Assembly (NCBI RefSeq): GCF_902859915.1
Contig: NZ_CADIKK010000003.1
Coordinates: 248,001-312,000, forward strand
DNA from: Paraburkholderia ultramafica
GTDB taxonomy: Bacteria > Pseudomonadota > Gammaproteobacteria > Burkholderiales > Burkholderiaceae
DNA length: 64,000 nt
Direction of reading: 5' to 3'
Shown: piece after piece, positions 17,114 through 26,484 of the stretch
Layout of the letters: each line of letters starts with the position of its first letter
Numbering within the stretch: the stretch's first letter is position 1
Position numbers and translations under genes: made by a program
The notes under the pieces: generated by a model
The model's input: only the letters and a program-made list of their open reading frames with translations
Told to the model about the DNA's origin: nothing
Databases searched by the model: none

Positions 17114-18981
17114 GCGACGCACGTTATTCGATTGGTATCGACCTGGGCACCACGCACTGCGCGCTGTCCTATGTGGACACGAGCGCCAGCGACGGCGAGA
17201 AAACCGCCCAAAGCGTGCTGCCGATCGTGCAGCTCACGGGCCCCGGCGCGATCGACAATCTCGATCTGCTGCCCTCGTTCCTCTATCTGCCGCATCCGGA
17301 CGAACTGGCGTCGGGCGATCTCTACCTGCCGTGGACCGGCCAGCGCGAATTCGCGGTCGGCGAGTTCGCCCGCAACCGCGGCGCGGCCACGCCGATCCGG
17401 CTGGTGTCGAGCGCGAAGAGCTGGCTGTGCCATCCGGGCGTCGACCGCCGCGCGGCGATCCTGCCGAACGACGCGCCGCCCGAAGTCGCGCGCGTCTCGC
17501 CGCTCGAAAGCTCGGTGCGCTATCTGACGCATTTGCGCGAAGCCTGGGACCACGCGCATCCCGACGCGCCGTTCGCGCAACAGGACATCACGGTGACGAT
17601 CCCCGCCTCGTTCGATCCGGCCGCGCGCGAGCTGACCGCCGAAGCCGCCGAGGCCGCCGGCTACGGCCGCATGACGCTGCTCGAAGAACCGCAAGCCGCG
17701 CTGTACAGCTGGATTCAGAAGAGCGCCGGCCAGTGGCGCAAGCAGGTCAAGGTCGGCGACATCATCCTCGTGGTCGACGTGGGCGGCGGCACGACCGACC
17801 TCTCGCTGATCGCGGTGATCGAGCGCGAAGGCAATCTCGAACTACATCGCGTCGCGGTCGGCGAGCACATCCTGCTCGGCGGCGACAACATGGACCTCGC
17901 GCTCGCGCACGTGGTCGCGCGCAAGCTCGCGGCGCAAGGCACCCAGGCCGACGCGTGGCAACTGCGCGCCCTCACCTACGCGTGCCGCTCGGCCAAGGAG
18001 ACGCTGCTCAGCGACCCCGCCACCGATACCGTGCCGCTCGTCGTGCCGAGCCGCGGCTCGAAGCTGATCGGCGGGTCGATCCGCACCGAACTCACGCGTG
18101 CGGAGTTGACCCAGACGATTCTCGAAGGCTTCTTCCCGCAGGTGGACAGCGCGGCGCGTCCGGTGAGCCGCGCGCGCGTCGGCCTGACGCAGCTCGGTCT
18201 GCCGTACGCGCAGGACGCGGGCATCACGCGGCATCTGGCGGCGTTCCTCGGCCGTCAGGTCGGCGCGCTGGCCGAGCTCGAAGGTCTGCGCAACTCGGCT
18301 GGTGGCGAGGCTGGCAACCCGGCCGTGGCAGGCGCGAGCTTCCTGCACCCGACCGCCGTGCTGTTCAACGGCGGCGTGTTCAAGTCGCCGCTGCTGGTCG
18401 AGCGCATCATCGGCACGCTCAATGACTGGCTCGCGGCGGAAGGCGCGGCGCCGGCGCGGCTGCTCGAAGGCGCGGACCTCGATCTCGCGGTCGCGCGCGG
18501 CGCGGCCTATTACGGCTACGTGCGACGCGGCCAGGGCGTGCGGATTCGCGGCGGCACCGCGCGCGCGTACTACATCGCGATCGAATCGGCGATGCCTGCC
18601 GTGCCCGGACTCGAGCCGCCGGTGCAGGCGCTGTGCGTCGCGCCGTTCGGCATGGAGGAAGGCACCGAGGCCGAGTTGCCCGCGCAGGAGTTCGGCCTCG
18701 TGGTCGGCGAGCCGGTGCACTTCCGCTTCTTCGGGTCGTCGGTGCGCCGTCAGGATCAGGTCGGCACGCTGCTCGATTACTGGGGCCCCGAGGAGTTGCA
18801 GGAGCTCGACGAAATCCAGGCGACGCTGCCCGCCGCCGGCCGCACCGCGGGTGAAGTCGTGCCGGTGAAGCTGCATGCGCGTGTCACCGAAGCGGGCACG
18901 CTCGAACTGGAAGCCATCCCGCGCGACTCCGACGAGCGCTGGAAAGTCGAGTTCGATGTGCGCGGCAACGCGAATGCGTGA
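17110..18981 (+). CDS. Hsp70-family protein (first of pair)
   Basis: A 623-residue Hsp70 homologue. The actin-like ATPase domain is complete: phosphate 1 YSIGIDLGTTHCALSY (4-19), phosphate 2 VVDVGGGTTDLSL (about 219-231), and the adenosine region with LFNGGVF. The substrate-binding part after about 460 is short and unlike DnaK, with no C-terminal lid or EEVD tail. Hsp70s of this sort couple ATP hydrolysis to binding of specific clients. It starts at GTG 17110, overlapping the DUF2760 stop, and overlaps the next gene by four bases, so the three are translationally coupled. Confidence 0.88.
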   Translation: MSDARYSIGIDLGTTHCALSYVDTSASDGEKTAQSVLPIVQLTGPGAIDNLDLLPSFLYLPHPDELASGDLYLPWTGQREFAVGEFARNRGAATPIRLVSSAKSWLCHPGVDRRAAILPNDAPPEVARVSPLESSVRYLTHLREAWDHAHPDAPFAQQDITVTIPASFDPAARELTAEAAEAAGYGRMTLLEEPQAALYSWIQKSAGQWRKQVKVGDIILVVDVGGGTTDLSLIAVIEREGNLELHRVAVGEHILLGGDNMDLALAHVVARKLAAQGTQADAWQLRALTYACRSAKETLLSDPATDTVPLVVPSRGSKLIGGSIRTELTRAELTQTILEGFFPQVDSAARPVSRARVGLTQLGLPYAQDAGITRHLAAFLGRQVGALAELEGLRNSAGGEAGNPAVAGASFLHPTAVLFNGGVFKSPLLVERIIGTLNDWLAAEGAAPARLLEGADLDLAVARGAAYYGYVRRGQGVRIRGGTARAYYIAIESAMPAVPGLEPPVQALCVAPFGMEEGTEAELPAQEFGLVVGEPVHFRFFGSSVRRQDQVGTLLDYWGPEELQELDEIQATLPAAGRTAGEVVPVKLHARVTEAGTLELEAIPRDSDERWKVEFDVRGNANA

Positions 18982-21872
18982 ATGAGATGAAGCGGTACAG
19001 CGTCGGTATCGATCTCGGCACCAGCAACACGGTGCTCGCCTATGCCGAGGCGGGGGCGCAGGATGGCTCACGAGGTGGGTCCCAGCAGATACGCGTGTTC
19101 GAGATCGAGCAGCTGGTGAGTCCCGGCGAAGTCGCCGCGCGGCCGCTGCTGCCGTCGGTGCGTTATCACGCAGCCGAGGGCGAACTGAGCGCGGGCGATC
19201 TGCAATTGCCGTGGTCCCGTGCGGAGCGCGCGGCCGGCGACGCTGCGGCGCAGCCGGTCGTGATCGGCCGGCTCGCGCGTCTGCTCGGCGCTCAGGTGCC
19301 GGGGCGGCTGGTGGCGAGCGCGAAAAGCTGGCTGTCGCACGCGTCGGTCGACCGCGTCGCGCCGATCCTGCCGTGGGGCGCCGCCGACGATGTCCGCAAG
19401 GTCTCGCCCGTCGAGGCGAGCGCAAGCTATCTGGCGCACGTGCGCGCCGCATGGAACCAGCGCTTCCCCGACGCGCCGCTCGAACAGCAGGACGTGGTGC
19501 TCACGGTGCCGGCTTCGTTCGACGAAGGCGCGCGCGCGCTGACCGTCGAAGCGGCGCGCATGGCCGGCCTGCCCGCGTTGCGGCTGCTCGAAGAGCCGCA
19601 GGCGGCGTTCTACGACTGGCTGTTTCATCATCGTGAGCGGCTGGCGAGCGAGCTTGCGCACACGCGTCTCGTGTTGATCTGCGACGTCGGCGGCGGCACC
19701 ACCGACCTCACGCTGATCGAAGTCGGCATGCGTGACGGCGAGCCGCAGCTCACCCGCATCGGCGTGGGCAATCACCTGATGCTCGGCGGCGACAACATGG
19801 ATCTCGCGCTCGCGCATCTGGTCGAAGCGCGGCTGCCGGGCGGCGACGCACGTCCGCGTCTGTCGGCGGCGAGTCTGTCGCAACTGGTCGAGCGTTGCCG
19901 GGGCGCGAAAGAACAATTGCTCGGCCCGCAAGCGCCCGACTCGACGTCGATCACGCTGCTCGGCGCGGGGTCGAAGCTGATTGGCGGTGCGCGCACCGCG
20001 CAGGTCACGCGTGAGGAAGTCGAGCGGGTTATCGTCGACGGCTTCTTTCCGGCGGTGGGCTCGCACGAACGGCCCGGCAGGCCGCGCGGCGCGATCGTCG
20101 AGTTCGGGCTGCCCTATGCGACCGATGCGGCGGTCACGCGGCATATCGCGGCGTTTCTTGGCCGTTTCGCGGCGCAATCGCGTAAGGCGTTGGGCGCTGG
20201 CTTGTCTGACTCTTCTGGCGCTAGCGGTTCTGGCAGCGAGCACAGCGATGGCGGCGAAGACGCGCTGCCGGTGCCCGACACGCTGCTGCTGAACGGCGGC
20301 GTGTTCCGCGCCGAAGCGCTCACGCAACGTCTCGCCGACACCCTCGGCACGTGGCGCGGCGCAGCGCTCAATGTGCTGCACAACGACAACCCCGATGTGG
20401 CCGTCGCTCGCGGGGCGGTCGCCTATTCGCTGGCGCGCGCGGGCAACGCGCCGAAAATCGGCGGCGGCTCGCCGCGCAGCTACTTCCTCGTGCTCGACGA
20501 AAGCGCCGACGGCAAGGCCGACGCCGACTCCGTGCAACGCGGCATCTGCCTGCTGCCGCGCGGCACCGAAGAAGGCCACGAGATCCTGATCGCGGATCGC
20601 ACGTTCGCGCTGCGTCTCGGGCATCCGGTGCGCTTTCACCTGGTGTCGTCGAGCGCGGACACGCTCTATCAAGCCGGCGAGTTGACGGATCTCGCGAGCG
20701 GCGACTTCGTGCGCCTGCCGCCGATCGCCACCGTCGTGCAGCCGCGCGGCGAGCGCAAAGCGCGTGAAACCACGGTGCGGATCGCGACATCGCTCACCGA
20801 GGTGGGCACGCTCGACGTGCACTGCATCGAGCTCGACGATCCGGCGCAACGCTGGCTGCTCGAATTCCAGTTGCGCCGTGAAGACGCGCAGGTGACTCTG
20901 CCGGCCGACTCCGCGCCGGCACGTCATCCTGCACTCGACGACGCGCTCGAACAGATCGACCGCTGCTTCGGCACACGCGCGCAAAAGGTCGATCCGAAAG
21001 AAATCAAACGGCTGCGCTCGCAGCTCGAACAACTGCTCGGCCCGCGCGAGAGCTGGAACAGCGCCTTGCTGCGCGAACTGTTCGGCGCACTGTGGGAACG
21101 CGCGCGCCGCCGCCGGCGTTCAGCGGATCACGAACGGCTCTGGCTGAATCTGGCCGGCTATTGCGTGCGGCCGGGCTTCGGCTATCCGCTCGACGAATGG
21201 CGTGTCGAACAGTTGTGGTCGCTGTTCGACGACGGCATTCAGTACGTCAACGAAAGCCAGGTCTGGTCGGAATGGTGGACGCTATGGCGCCGCGCCGCCG
21301 GTGGCCTCGACGAGAGCGCGCAAGCGCGCGTGCTCGACGCGATGGCGTATCTGCAAACGGCCGCGCAGTCGCGTCACAAGCTGCCGTTCGATGTCGCGAA
21401 AACAGGCATCGCCGATATGGTTCGGCTGAGCGCGTCGCTCGAACGGATTCCGGTCGAACGCAAGATCGAACTCGGCGAGTCGGTATTGGCGCGGCTGAAG
21501 AAGCCTGCTGAAAACCATCAAAGCTGGTGGGCGGTTGGGCGTATCGGCGCGCGGCGGCCGTTCTACGGCAGCGCGCATAGCGTCGTTCCGCCGGAGATCG
21601 CCGGGCAATGGCTCAGCGCGATACTCGGGCTCGACTGGAAGAAGGTCGACCCTGCGGCGTTCGCCGCCGTGCAGATCGCGCGCATGACCGGCGACCGCTC
21701 GCGCGATCTGTCAGAGGACTTGCGCAAAGCGGTCGTACGCCGGCTCGAAGCGGCCAATGCGCCGCGCGCGTGGATCATGATGGTGAGCGAGAGCGTCGAG
21801 CTCGATGACGCCGACGAGGGCCGCGTGTTCGGCGAGTCCTTGCCCGTGGGGCTGAAGTTGATTGCGAGTTGA
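18978..21872 (+). CDS. Large Hsp70-family protein with C-terminal extension (second of pair)
   Basis: A 964-residue Hsp70 homologue. The ATPase domain shows YSVGIDLGTSNTVLAYAEAG, ICDVGGGTTDLTLIEVG, LGGDNMDLALAHL and LLNGGVF. After about residue 640 comes a ~320-residue helical extension (from PALDDALEQIDRCFG onward) unrelated to the DnaK lid and recalling DUF3731. An acidic Gly/Ser insert (about 405-430) interrupts the ATPase domain. It starts at GTG 18978, inside the stop of the previous gene; ATG 18987 is an alternative. No J-protein or GrpE gene is adjacent, so cochaperones must come from elsewhere or the pair acts differently. Confidence 0.85.
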   Translation: MNEMKRYSVGIDLGTSNTVLAYAEAGAQDGSRGGSQQIRVFEIEQLVSPGEVAARPLLPSVRYHAAEGELSAGDLQLPWSRAERAAGDAAAQPVVIGRLARLLGAQVPGRLVASAKSWLSHASVDRVAPILPWGAADDVRKVSPVEASASYLAHVRAAWNQRFPDAPLEQQDVVLTVPASFDEGARALTVEAARMAGLPALRLLEEPQAAFYDWLFHHRERLASELAHTRLVLICDVGGGTTDLTLIEVGMRDGEPQLTRIGVGNHLMLGGDNMDLALAHLVEARLPGGDARPRLSAASLSQLVERCRGAKEQLLGPQAPDSTSITLLGAGSKLIGGARTAQVTREEVERVIVDGFFPAVGSHERPGRPRGAIVEFGLPYATDAAVTRHIAAFLGRFAAQSRKALGAGLSDSSGASGSGSEHSDGGEDALPVPDTLLLNGGVFRAEALTQRLADTLGTWRGAALNVLHNDNPDVAVARGAVAYSLARAGNAPKIGGGSPRSYFLVLDESADGKADADSVQRGICLLPRGTEEGHEILIADRTFALRLGHPVRFHLVSSSADTLYQAGELTDLASGDFVRLPPIATVVQPRGERKARETTVRIATSLTEVGTLDVHCIELDDPAQRWLLEFQLRREDAQVTLPADSAPARHPALDDALEQIDRCFGTRAQKVDPKEIKRLRSQLEQLLGPRESWNSALLRELFGALWERARRRRRSADHERLWLNLAGYCVRPGFGYPLDEWRVEQLWSLFDDGIQYVNESQVWSEWWTLWRRAAGGLDESAQARVLDAMAYLQTAAQSRHKLPFDVAKTGIADMVRLSASLERIPVERKIELGESVLARLKKPAENHQSWWAVGRIGARRPFYGSAHSVVPPEIAGQWLSAILGLDWKKVDPAAFAAVQIARMTGDRSRDLSEDLRKAVVRRLEAANAPRAWIMMVSESVELDDADEGRVFGESLPVGLKLIAS

Positions 21873-21938
21873 GGCGGTCTCTCTCGCGTGGTCCGGCGGC
21901 AGCTACGAAGCAGCTACGAGGCAACTTCGCATACGCAA

Positions 21939-22208
21939 CTAGCGCGGCTCGAAACTCAAGACGGCCTGCGCCGCCGACCGGTTGTCGCGATTCACCAGGC
22001 TCTCCGCCAGCAGGTCACGAAAGATCAAAAGCGTGTCGGCGCCGTGCTGCATGCGAAATTCGTCCAACACTTCGGCAATGGCGACGCGCTGGGTCTCCGG
22101 ATTCAGCATGCTGGCAATGTACGAACTGCCTCTGGCCAGCTCTATCAGATAGATTGACCTGTAGAATTTCTTTTCAGCCTGCTGGCCGGATTTGCGTCCT
22201 TTGGGCAT
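21939..22208 (-). CDS. Small hypothetical protein
   Basis: An 89-residue protein beginning MPKGRKSGQQAEKKFYRSIY and continuing as an amphipathic, probably all-helical chain (TQRVAIAEVLDEFRMQHGA). The balanced composition and lower GC3 than its neighbours distinguish it from shadow frames. No family recognised, no strong ribosome binding site. It is convergent with the Hsp70 operon. Confidence 0.5.
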   Translation of the reverse strand: MPKGRKSGQQAEKKFYRSIYLIELARGSSYIASMLNPETQRVAIAEVLDEFRMQHGADTLLIFRDLLAESLVNRDNRSAAQAVLSFEPR

Positions 22209-22488
22209 CGGTATTTTTTCTCAGCGGTGTCTCGGTGTGCGTTACATGCCGCCAGGTATTCCCTGCCGTTCCCTGTCGGCCAGGTTGAACGCATCCAGCG
22301 TTCAGCCGCTATCGCAACGCCGCGCTATGCCATCGTCACCTGATCACGCGGCCGCGCGAAGTACAATCACACGCCAGCCGCGCGCCGCCTGCGTTTGCCG
22401 ATCAAGCGGGCAGCGCGCCTCATTCAACTGACAATCGCACGCGCCCCGCCGCGCGATGCCGATTGCTCGTGCCGCCGTCAAACCGCTC

Positions 22489-23718
22489 ATGACCACGACC
22501 GCCACTCACCATACGACGAACGCCTGGATCATCACTAACGTCCATCAGGCCGACGGCGCGCGCGTCGACGTGTCGATCGCCGCTGGCCGCATCGCGACAA
22601 TCGGCCCGGACCTGCCGCGCGAGCCGGGCATGGCGATCGAGGACGGCGCGGGCGCGCTGTTGCTGCCCGGTTTCGTCGAAGGTCATACGCATCTGGACAA
22701 GACCCACTGGGGCATGAGCTGGTATCGCAACGAAGTCGGGCCGAAGCTGACCGACCGGATCGAAAACGAACGGCGCTGGCGCGCGCAGAGCGGCCATGAC
22801 GCGGGCGCCCAGTCGCTCGCGCTGGCCCGCGCGTTCCTGCTGGCGGGCACGACGCGTCTGCGGACCCACGTCGATATCGACACCGATGCGGGCCTGCGTC
22901 ACCTCGAAGGCGTGTTGGCCACGCGCGCCGCGCTGAGCGATCTGCTCGACCTGCAGATCGTCGCGTTTCCGCAGTCGGGGCTGCTCGGCCGGCCAGGCAC
23001 CGACGCGTTGCTCGATCGTGCGCTGAGCGCGGGCGCCGATGTGCTCGGCGCGCTCGACCCCGCACTGATCGACGGCGATCCGGTTGCGTCGTTAGACGTG
23101 ACGTTCGGCCTCGCGCAGCGTCATCAGAAGCCGATCGACATCCATCTGCACGAGCCCGGCGAAATCGGCGCGTTCACGCTCGGCCTTCTGCTCGACCGCG
23201 TCGCGGCGCTCGGCATGCAGGGCCAGGTGGTGGTCAGTCACGCGTTCTGTCTGGGCGCGCTGCCCGAGCGTGAGCGCGATGCGTTGCTCGCGCGCGTCGC
23301 CGATCTGCGCGTCGCGCTGCTGACGACCGCCCCGTCGTCGACGCCGGTGCCGCCGCTCAAAACCTGCATCGAAACAGGCGTCACGCTGTTCGGCGGCAAC
23401 GACGGCATTCGCGACACGTGGACGCCTTACGGCTCGCCGGACATGCTCGAACGCGCGATGCTGATCGCGATGCGCTACGGCCTGCGCCGCGATGACGAAC
23501 TGGCGCTCGCGTTCGACTGCGTGAGCAGCACGGCCGCCCGCGGCTGCGGCTTCACGCAGTACGGCTTGCAGCCGGGCGCGCGCGCCGACCTCGTGCTGCT
23601 CGACGCGGACACGCTCGCGCAGGCGATCGTCGCGCGGCCGCCGCGCAAGCTGGTGGTGGCCAATGGCCGGATCGTCGCGCGCAACGGTGCGCATGCGCAG
23701 CATCGGAACGGCCACTGA
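22489..23718 (+). CDS. Amidohydrolase, cytosine-deaminase-like
   Basis: A 409-residue metal-dependent amidohydrolase. The N-terminal sandwich leads into the metal motif GFVEGHTHLDKTHWG, where the HxH ligands and following LDK pattern are typical of bacterial cytosine deaminase (CodA) and its relatives. Further ligands are IDIHLHEPGE and VVSHAFCLG, with the catalytic Asp in FGGNDGIRDTWTPYG. CodA converts cytosine to uracil; several relatives act on other N-heterocycles, so the substrate is uncertain. No transporter is adjacent. ATG 22489 is chosen, with 22456 as the alternative; neither has a good ribosome binding site. The divergent or following LysR gene at 23864 may regulate it. Confidence 0.8.
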   Translation: MTTTATHHTTNAWIITNVHQADGARVDVSIAAGRIATIGPDLPREPGMAIEDGAGALLLPGFVEGHTHLDKTHWGMSWYRNEVGPKLTDRIENERRWRAQSGHDAGAQSLALARAFLLAGTTRLRTHVDIDTDAGLRHLEGVLATRAALSDLLDLQIVAFPQSGLLGRPGTDALLDRALSAGADVLGALDPALIDGDPVASLDVTFGLAQRHQKPIDIHLHEPGEIGAFTLGLLLDRVAALGMQGQVVVSHAFCLGALPERERDALLARVADLRVALLTTAPSSTPVPPLKTCIETGVTLFGGNDGIRDTWTPYGSPDMLERAMLIAMRYGLRRDDELALAFDCVSSTAARGCGFTQYGLQPGARADLVLLDADTLAQAIVARPPRKLVVANGRIVARNGAHAQHRNGH

Positions 23719-23863
23719 GGCGCGCGACATGGCACGCATCGCGCGTATGGAGCGCATGGAGCGCACAGACGGCCGCCGGCGCGGCTCCAATTGCTGAGCC
23801 GCACCAACGCCCGGCGCTACACTTCACGCCACTGGCTACAACGAATCCGTTTTCCACATTCAG

Positions 23864-24760
23864 ATGATCAATCTCTTTCAGGCCATGCAGGCTTTCGTCA
23901 AGGTCGCCGACGCGGGCAGCTTCGCGCAGGCCGCGGCGCACCTCGGGGTCTCGACCTCGGTCGTGACGCGCCATGTGTCGAGCCTCGAACAGCATCTCGG
24001 CATTCGCCTGTTCCAGCGCACCACGCGCAAGGTCGTGCTGACCGAAGCCGGCGCGGCGTATGCCGATGGTTGCCGCGTGCTGCTGGCCGAGCTCGAAGAG
24101 GTCGAATCGCGTGCGACCACGACCTCGAAGGAAGTTGCGGGCGACTTGCGGATCGTTGCGCTGGGCAGCTTCTCGCTGTTTCGCCTCACGCCGCTTTTCG
24201 CGGAATACCAGGCCAAGTTTGCGCATGTGAATCTGCGCGTCACGCTGACCGAAAAACGCGTCGACCTGCTCGAAGGCGGTTTCGACGTGGGCATCGTGAC
24301 CGAACACATGATCCGCTCGGAGTCGCTGGTGGTGCGGCGTCTGCTCAACTCGCACGCGGTGCCGGTGGCGGCGGCCGCCTATCTCGCGCAAGCGGGGCAT
24401 CCGCAAACACCGGCCGATCTCGCGCGGCATCGGGTGATTGCCGCGCCGCTCGACACCAGTCCGCAGAGTTGGGTGTTCAGCAAGGGCAACGGCAGCGACG
24501 AAAACATCTCGCTCGATGCGTCGTTCACGGTGAACAGCATGATCATGCAGAAACAGGCGGCGCTGGGTGCGATGGGCATCGCGTTGCTGCCGCTCGAAAT
24601 GGTCGCCGACGAATTGCACGCAGGCACGCTGGTGCGGATTCTTGACGACTACGCGGTGCTCAATGGCGACGTCGCCGTATCGCTGGTCTATCCGAGCCGC
24701 GAGTTCGTGCCGCGCAAGGTCCGGGAGTTCATCGATCTGGCGGTGGGGTACTTCAAGTGA
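23864..24760 (+). CDS. LysR-family regulator (CrgA/DsdC-like subgroup)
   Basis: A 298-residue LysR protein with an N-terminal winged helix (LFQAMQAFVKVADAGSFAQA, then SVVTRHVSSLEQHLGIRLFQ) and the periplasmic-binding-like effector domain from about 90. The pattern RTTRKVVLTEAG is that of the large LysR subgroup that often represses a neighbouring oxidoreductase. No such target is obvious; the upstream amidohydrolase points the same way and is 146 bases off. The complete length argues that it is functional. Confidence 0.85.
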   Translation: MINLFQAMQAFVKVADAGSFAQAAAHLGVSTSVVTRHVSSLEQHLGIRLFQRTTRKVVLTEAGAAYADGCRVLLAELEEVESRATTTSKEVAGDLRIVALGSFSLFRLTPLFAEYQAKFAHVNLRVTLTEKRVDLLEGGFDVGIVTEHMIRSESLVVRRLLNSHAVPVAAAAYLAQAGHPQTPADLARHRVIAAPLDTSPQSWVFSKGNGSDENISLDASFTVNSMIMQKQAALGAMGIALLPLEMVADELHAGTLVRILDDYAVLNGDVAVSLVYPSREFVPRKVREFIDLAVGYFK

Positions 24761-24842
24761 GCTTGCGCAGATGACGAAAACCCGCTCGTCCCCGCGTTCA
24801 ACGCATCACGGCCGCTCGCCTCGCGCGAGACGAGCGTCGATG

Positions 24843-25004
24843 TCATACACCACCGGCATCAACGCCGAACTGTTCGAATGTTTCGACGAACGCGCCCATC
24901 GGCGCGAGCGAACCGTAATCGACCACCGTGCCGGCCCAATCGAAAATCACCGCTTTGACGTGCTTGACGTGCTTGACGTGCTTGACGTTCTTCACGTGCT
25001 TCAT
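24843..25004 (-). pseudogene. phnX: Phosphonoacetaldehyde hydrolase, N-terminal remnant
   Basis: A 53-codon frame downstream of phnW encodes the start of PhnX: after a repetitive basic leader comes [20 protein letters not shown] with the HAD nucleophile Asp, then [14 protein letters not shown]. The PhnX sequence then stops and AGGV plus TGA follows. Full PhnX has about 265 residues, including the Schiff-base lysine, so the fragment cannot be active. The downstream DNA up to the convergent LysR gene holds no further PhnX sequence in any frame. Confidence 0.8.
24954..24998 (-). repeat. Five 9-base tandem repeats in the phnX remnant
   Basis: Five consecutive 9-base units on the minus strand encode (H/N)VK in frame, expanding the single HVK that normally follows the start of PhnX. 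Units 3-5 are nearly identical (CACGTCAA), units 1-2 have single changes. This is slippage-type expansion, harmless to the reading frame. Confidence 0.75.
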
Positions 25005-25124
25005 TGACTTCGTTCCTCAGGAGATTCAAAAGCTCGCGCGGCGTGCCGCGCATTTTTGTTCATGATCGCCGGTACGTTTGTCCGGGTGGACCAGCAGTGG
25101 ACCCGCGGTTGACCACCACCCGGC

Positions 25125-26366
25125 TCACGCCGCTTGCGCCAACGCCTTGCGCTCTTCGAGCGCAGCCGCCGGCGGCGCCGCGTGCTCGACACCCATCGTC
25201 TGCAATGACCTCGCGCAAGCCTGCACCACGCGGCGCATCACGTGCTCATCCACCTGACCGATGCAGCCGATGCGGAAGCTGTCCACCACCGTCAGCTTGC
25301 CTGGATAGATGATGAAGCCCTGCTCCTTCATCAATTCATAGAAGCGCGCGAATTCGAACGACGGATGCGCCGGCGAGAAGAACGTCACGATGATCGGCGA
25401 GCGCCAGCGCGCATTCAGCAGCGGCTCGAAGCCGAGTTCCTGCATGCCCGCGACCAGCACGTCGCGATTGTTCGAGTACCGCGCGAGGCGCCCGGGCTGG
25501 CCGCCTTCGAGCTGGTGCAGACGCAGCGCTTCGAGAAACGCAGCCACCGTGTGCGTCGGCGGCGTGAAGCGCCACTGCCCGGTGCGGTTCATCACGTCCC
25601 ATTGATCGTAGACATCGAGCGCCAGCGAGTGGCTGCAACCCTTGGCCTGCTGCAACGCGCGCTTGCGGGCGATCACGAAACCGAAGCCGGGCACGCCCTC
25701 GATGCACTTGTTCGCCGACGACACGAACGCCTCGCAGGCAATCTCGCGTACGTCGAGCGGCACCGCGCCGAACGCGCTCATCGAATCGATCAGCAGCTTG
25801 CGGCCCTTCTTCGCGGTGGCGGCGGCGATCTCTTCGAGCGGGTTGAGAATCCCCGAGCTGGTTTCGCAATGCACCGCGACCACGTGCGTGATGCGTCGAT
25901 CGGCGTCCAGCATGCGTTCCACTTCCGCGCCGCGCGGCGGCAGGTAGTCGCCCTTGTCGAGCACCGTGCACGCGCGGCCCAGATAGCCGAGCGTGGTCGC
26001 GATGCGCTTGCCGTACGCGCCGTTGGCGAGCACCAGCGCATGGCCGTCGCGCGGCAGCAGGCTGCCGAGCATCGCTTCGACACAATAGCTGCCGCTGCCT
26101 TGCAACGGCACGCAGTCGTAATCGCCGGCGCTGTCGCCCGCCATCTCCAGCAGGCTGGCGCGCAACTGCGCGGTCATCGCGCGGAAATCGCCGTCCCACG
26201 AGCCCCAGTCGCGCAGCATCGCCTGCCTGGTCGAGAGTGCCGTGGTCAGCGGCCCCGGCGTCAGCAGATACGGCTCGCCGCTGGCCGGCGCGGCGCATGG
26301 CATCGCGCACGGCGCGGTTGAAGACGCTGCGGACGCCGCCGGTGAATGGCCGATCGCGCTTTCCAT
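25125..26366 (-). CDS. phnW: 2-aminoethylphosphonate--pyruvate transaminase
   Basis: A 413-residue class V aminotransferase. PhnW transfers the amino group of 2-aminoethylphosphonate to pyruvate, giving phosphonoacetaldehyde and alanine. Seen: YLLTPGPLTTALSTRQAMLRD near the start, the substrate loop PLQGSGSYCVEA, and the PLP-binding lysine K220 in SSANKCIEGVPG. There is a ~30-residue Ala-rich leader before the conserved domain. The partner phnX directly downstream is truncated, so the PhnWX pathway is incomplete at this locus. The divergent LysR gene at 26485 is the likely regulator. Confidence 0.93.
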   Translation of the reverse strand: MESAIGHSPAASAASSTAPCAMPCAAPASGEPYLLTPGPLTTALSTRQAMLRDWGSWDGDFRAMTAQLRASLLEMAGDSAGDYDCVPLQGSGSYCVEAMLGSLLPRDGHALVLANGAYGKRIATTLGYLGRACTVLDKGDYLPPRGAEVERMLDADRRITHVVAVHCETSSGILNPLEEIAAATAKKGRKLLIDSMSAFGAVPLDVREIACEAFVSSANKCIEGVPGFGFVIARKRALQQAKGCSHSLALDVYDQWDVMNRTGQWRFTPPTHTVAAFLEALRLHQLEGGQPGRLARYSNNRDVLVAGMQELGFEPLLNARWRSPIIVTFFSPAHPSFEFARFYELMKEQGFIIYPGKLTVVDSFRIGCIGQVDEHVMRRVVQACARSLQTMGVEHAAPPAAALEERKALAQAA

Positions 26367-26431
26367 GGTCGCAACTCCGATATCGCTATGTCGATGCGTG
26401 ACACAGTACCGAAAGACTGACCATCGGTAAA

Positions 26432-26446
26432 ATCGATATAATCGAT
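26432..26446. promoter_or_regulatory. Candidate LysR binding site in the phnW-LysR gap
   Basis: ATCGAT-ATA-ATCGAT is a symmetrical sequence 38 bases before the LysR start and 66 before phnW. Further ATCG copies at 26423 and 26453 give a roughly 9-12 base periodicity on one DNA face, as LysR sites often do. Confidence 0.4.
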
Positions 26447-26484
26447 GAAGGTATCGTAAAAACTGATTTCATGGCGAGGCACAC

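Noticed and set aside
24954..24998. CRISPR-like tandem repeat
   Set aside because: The 9-base units without spacers are a coding-sequence slippage repeat in the phnX leader.
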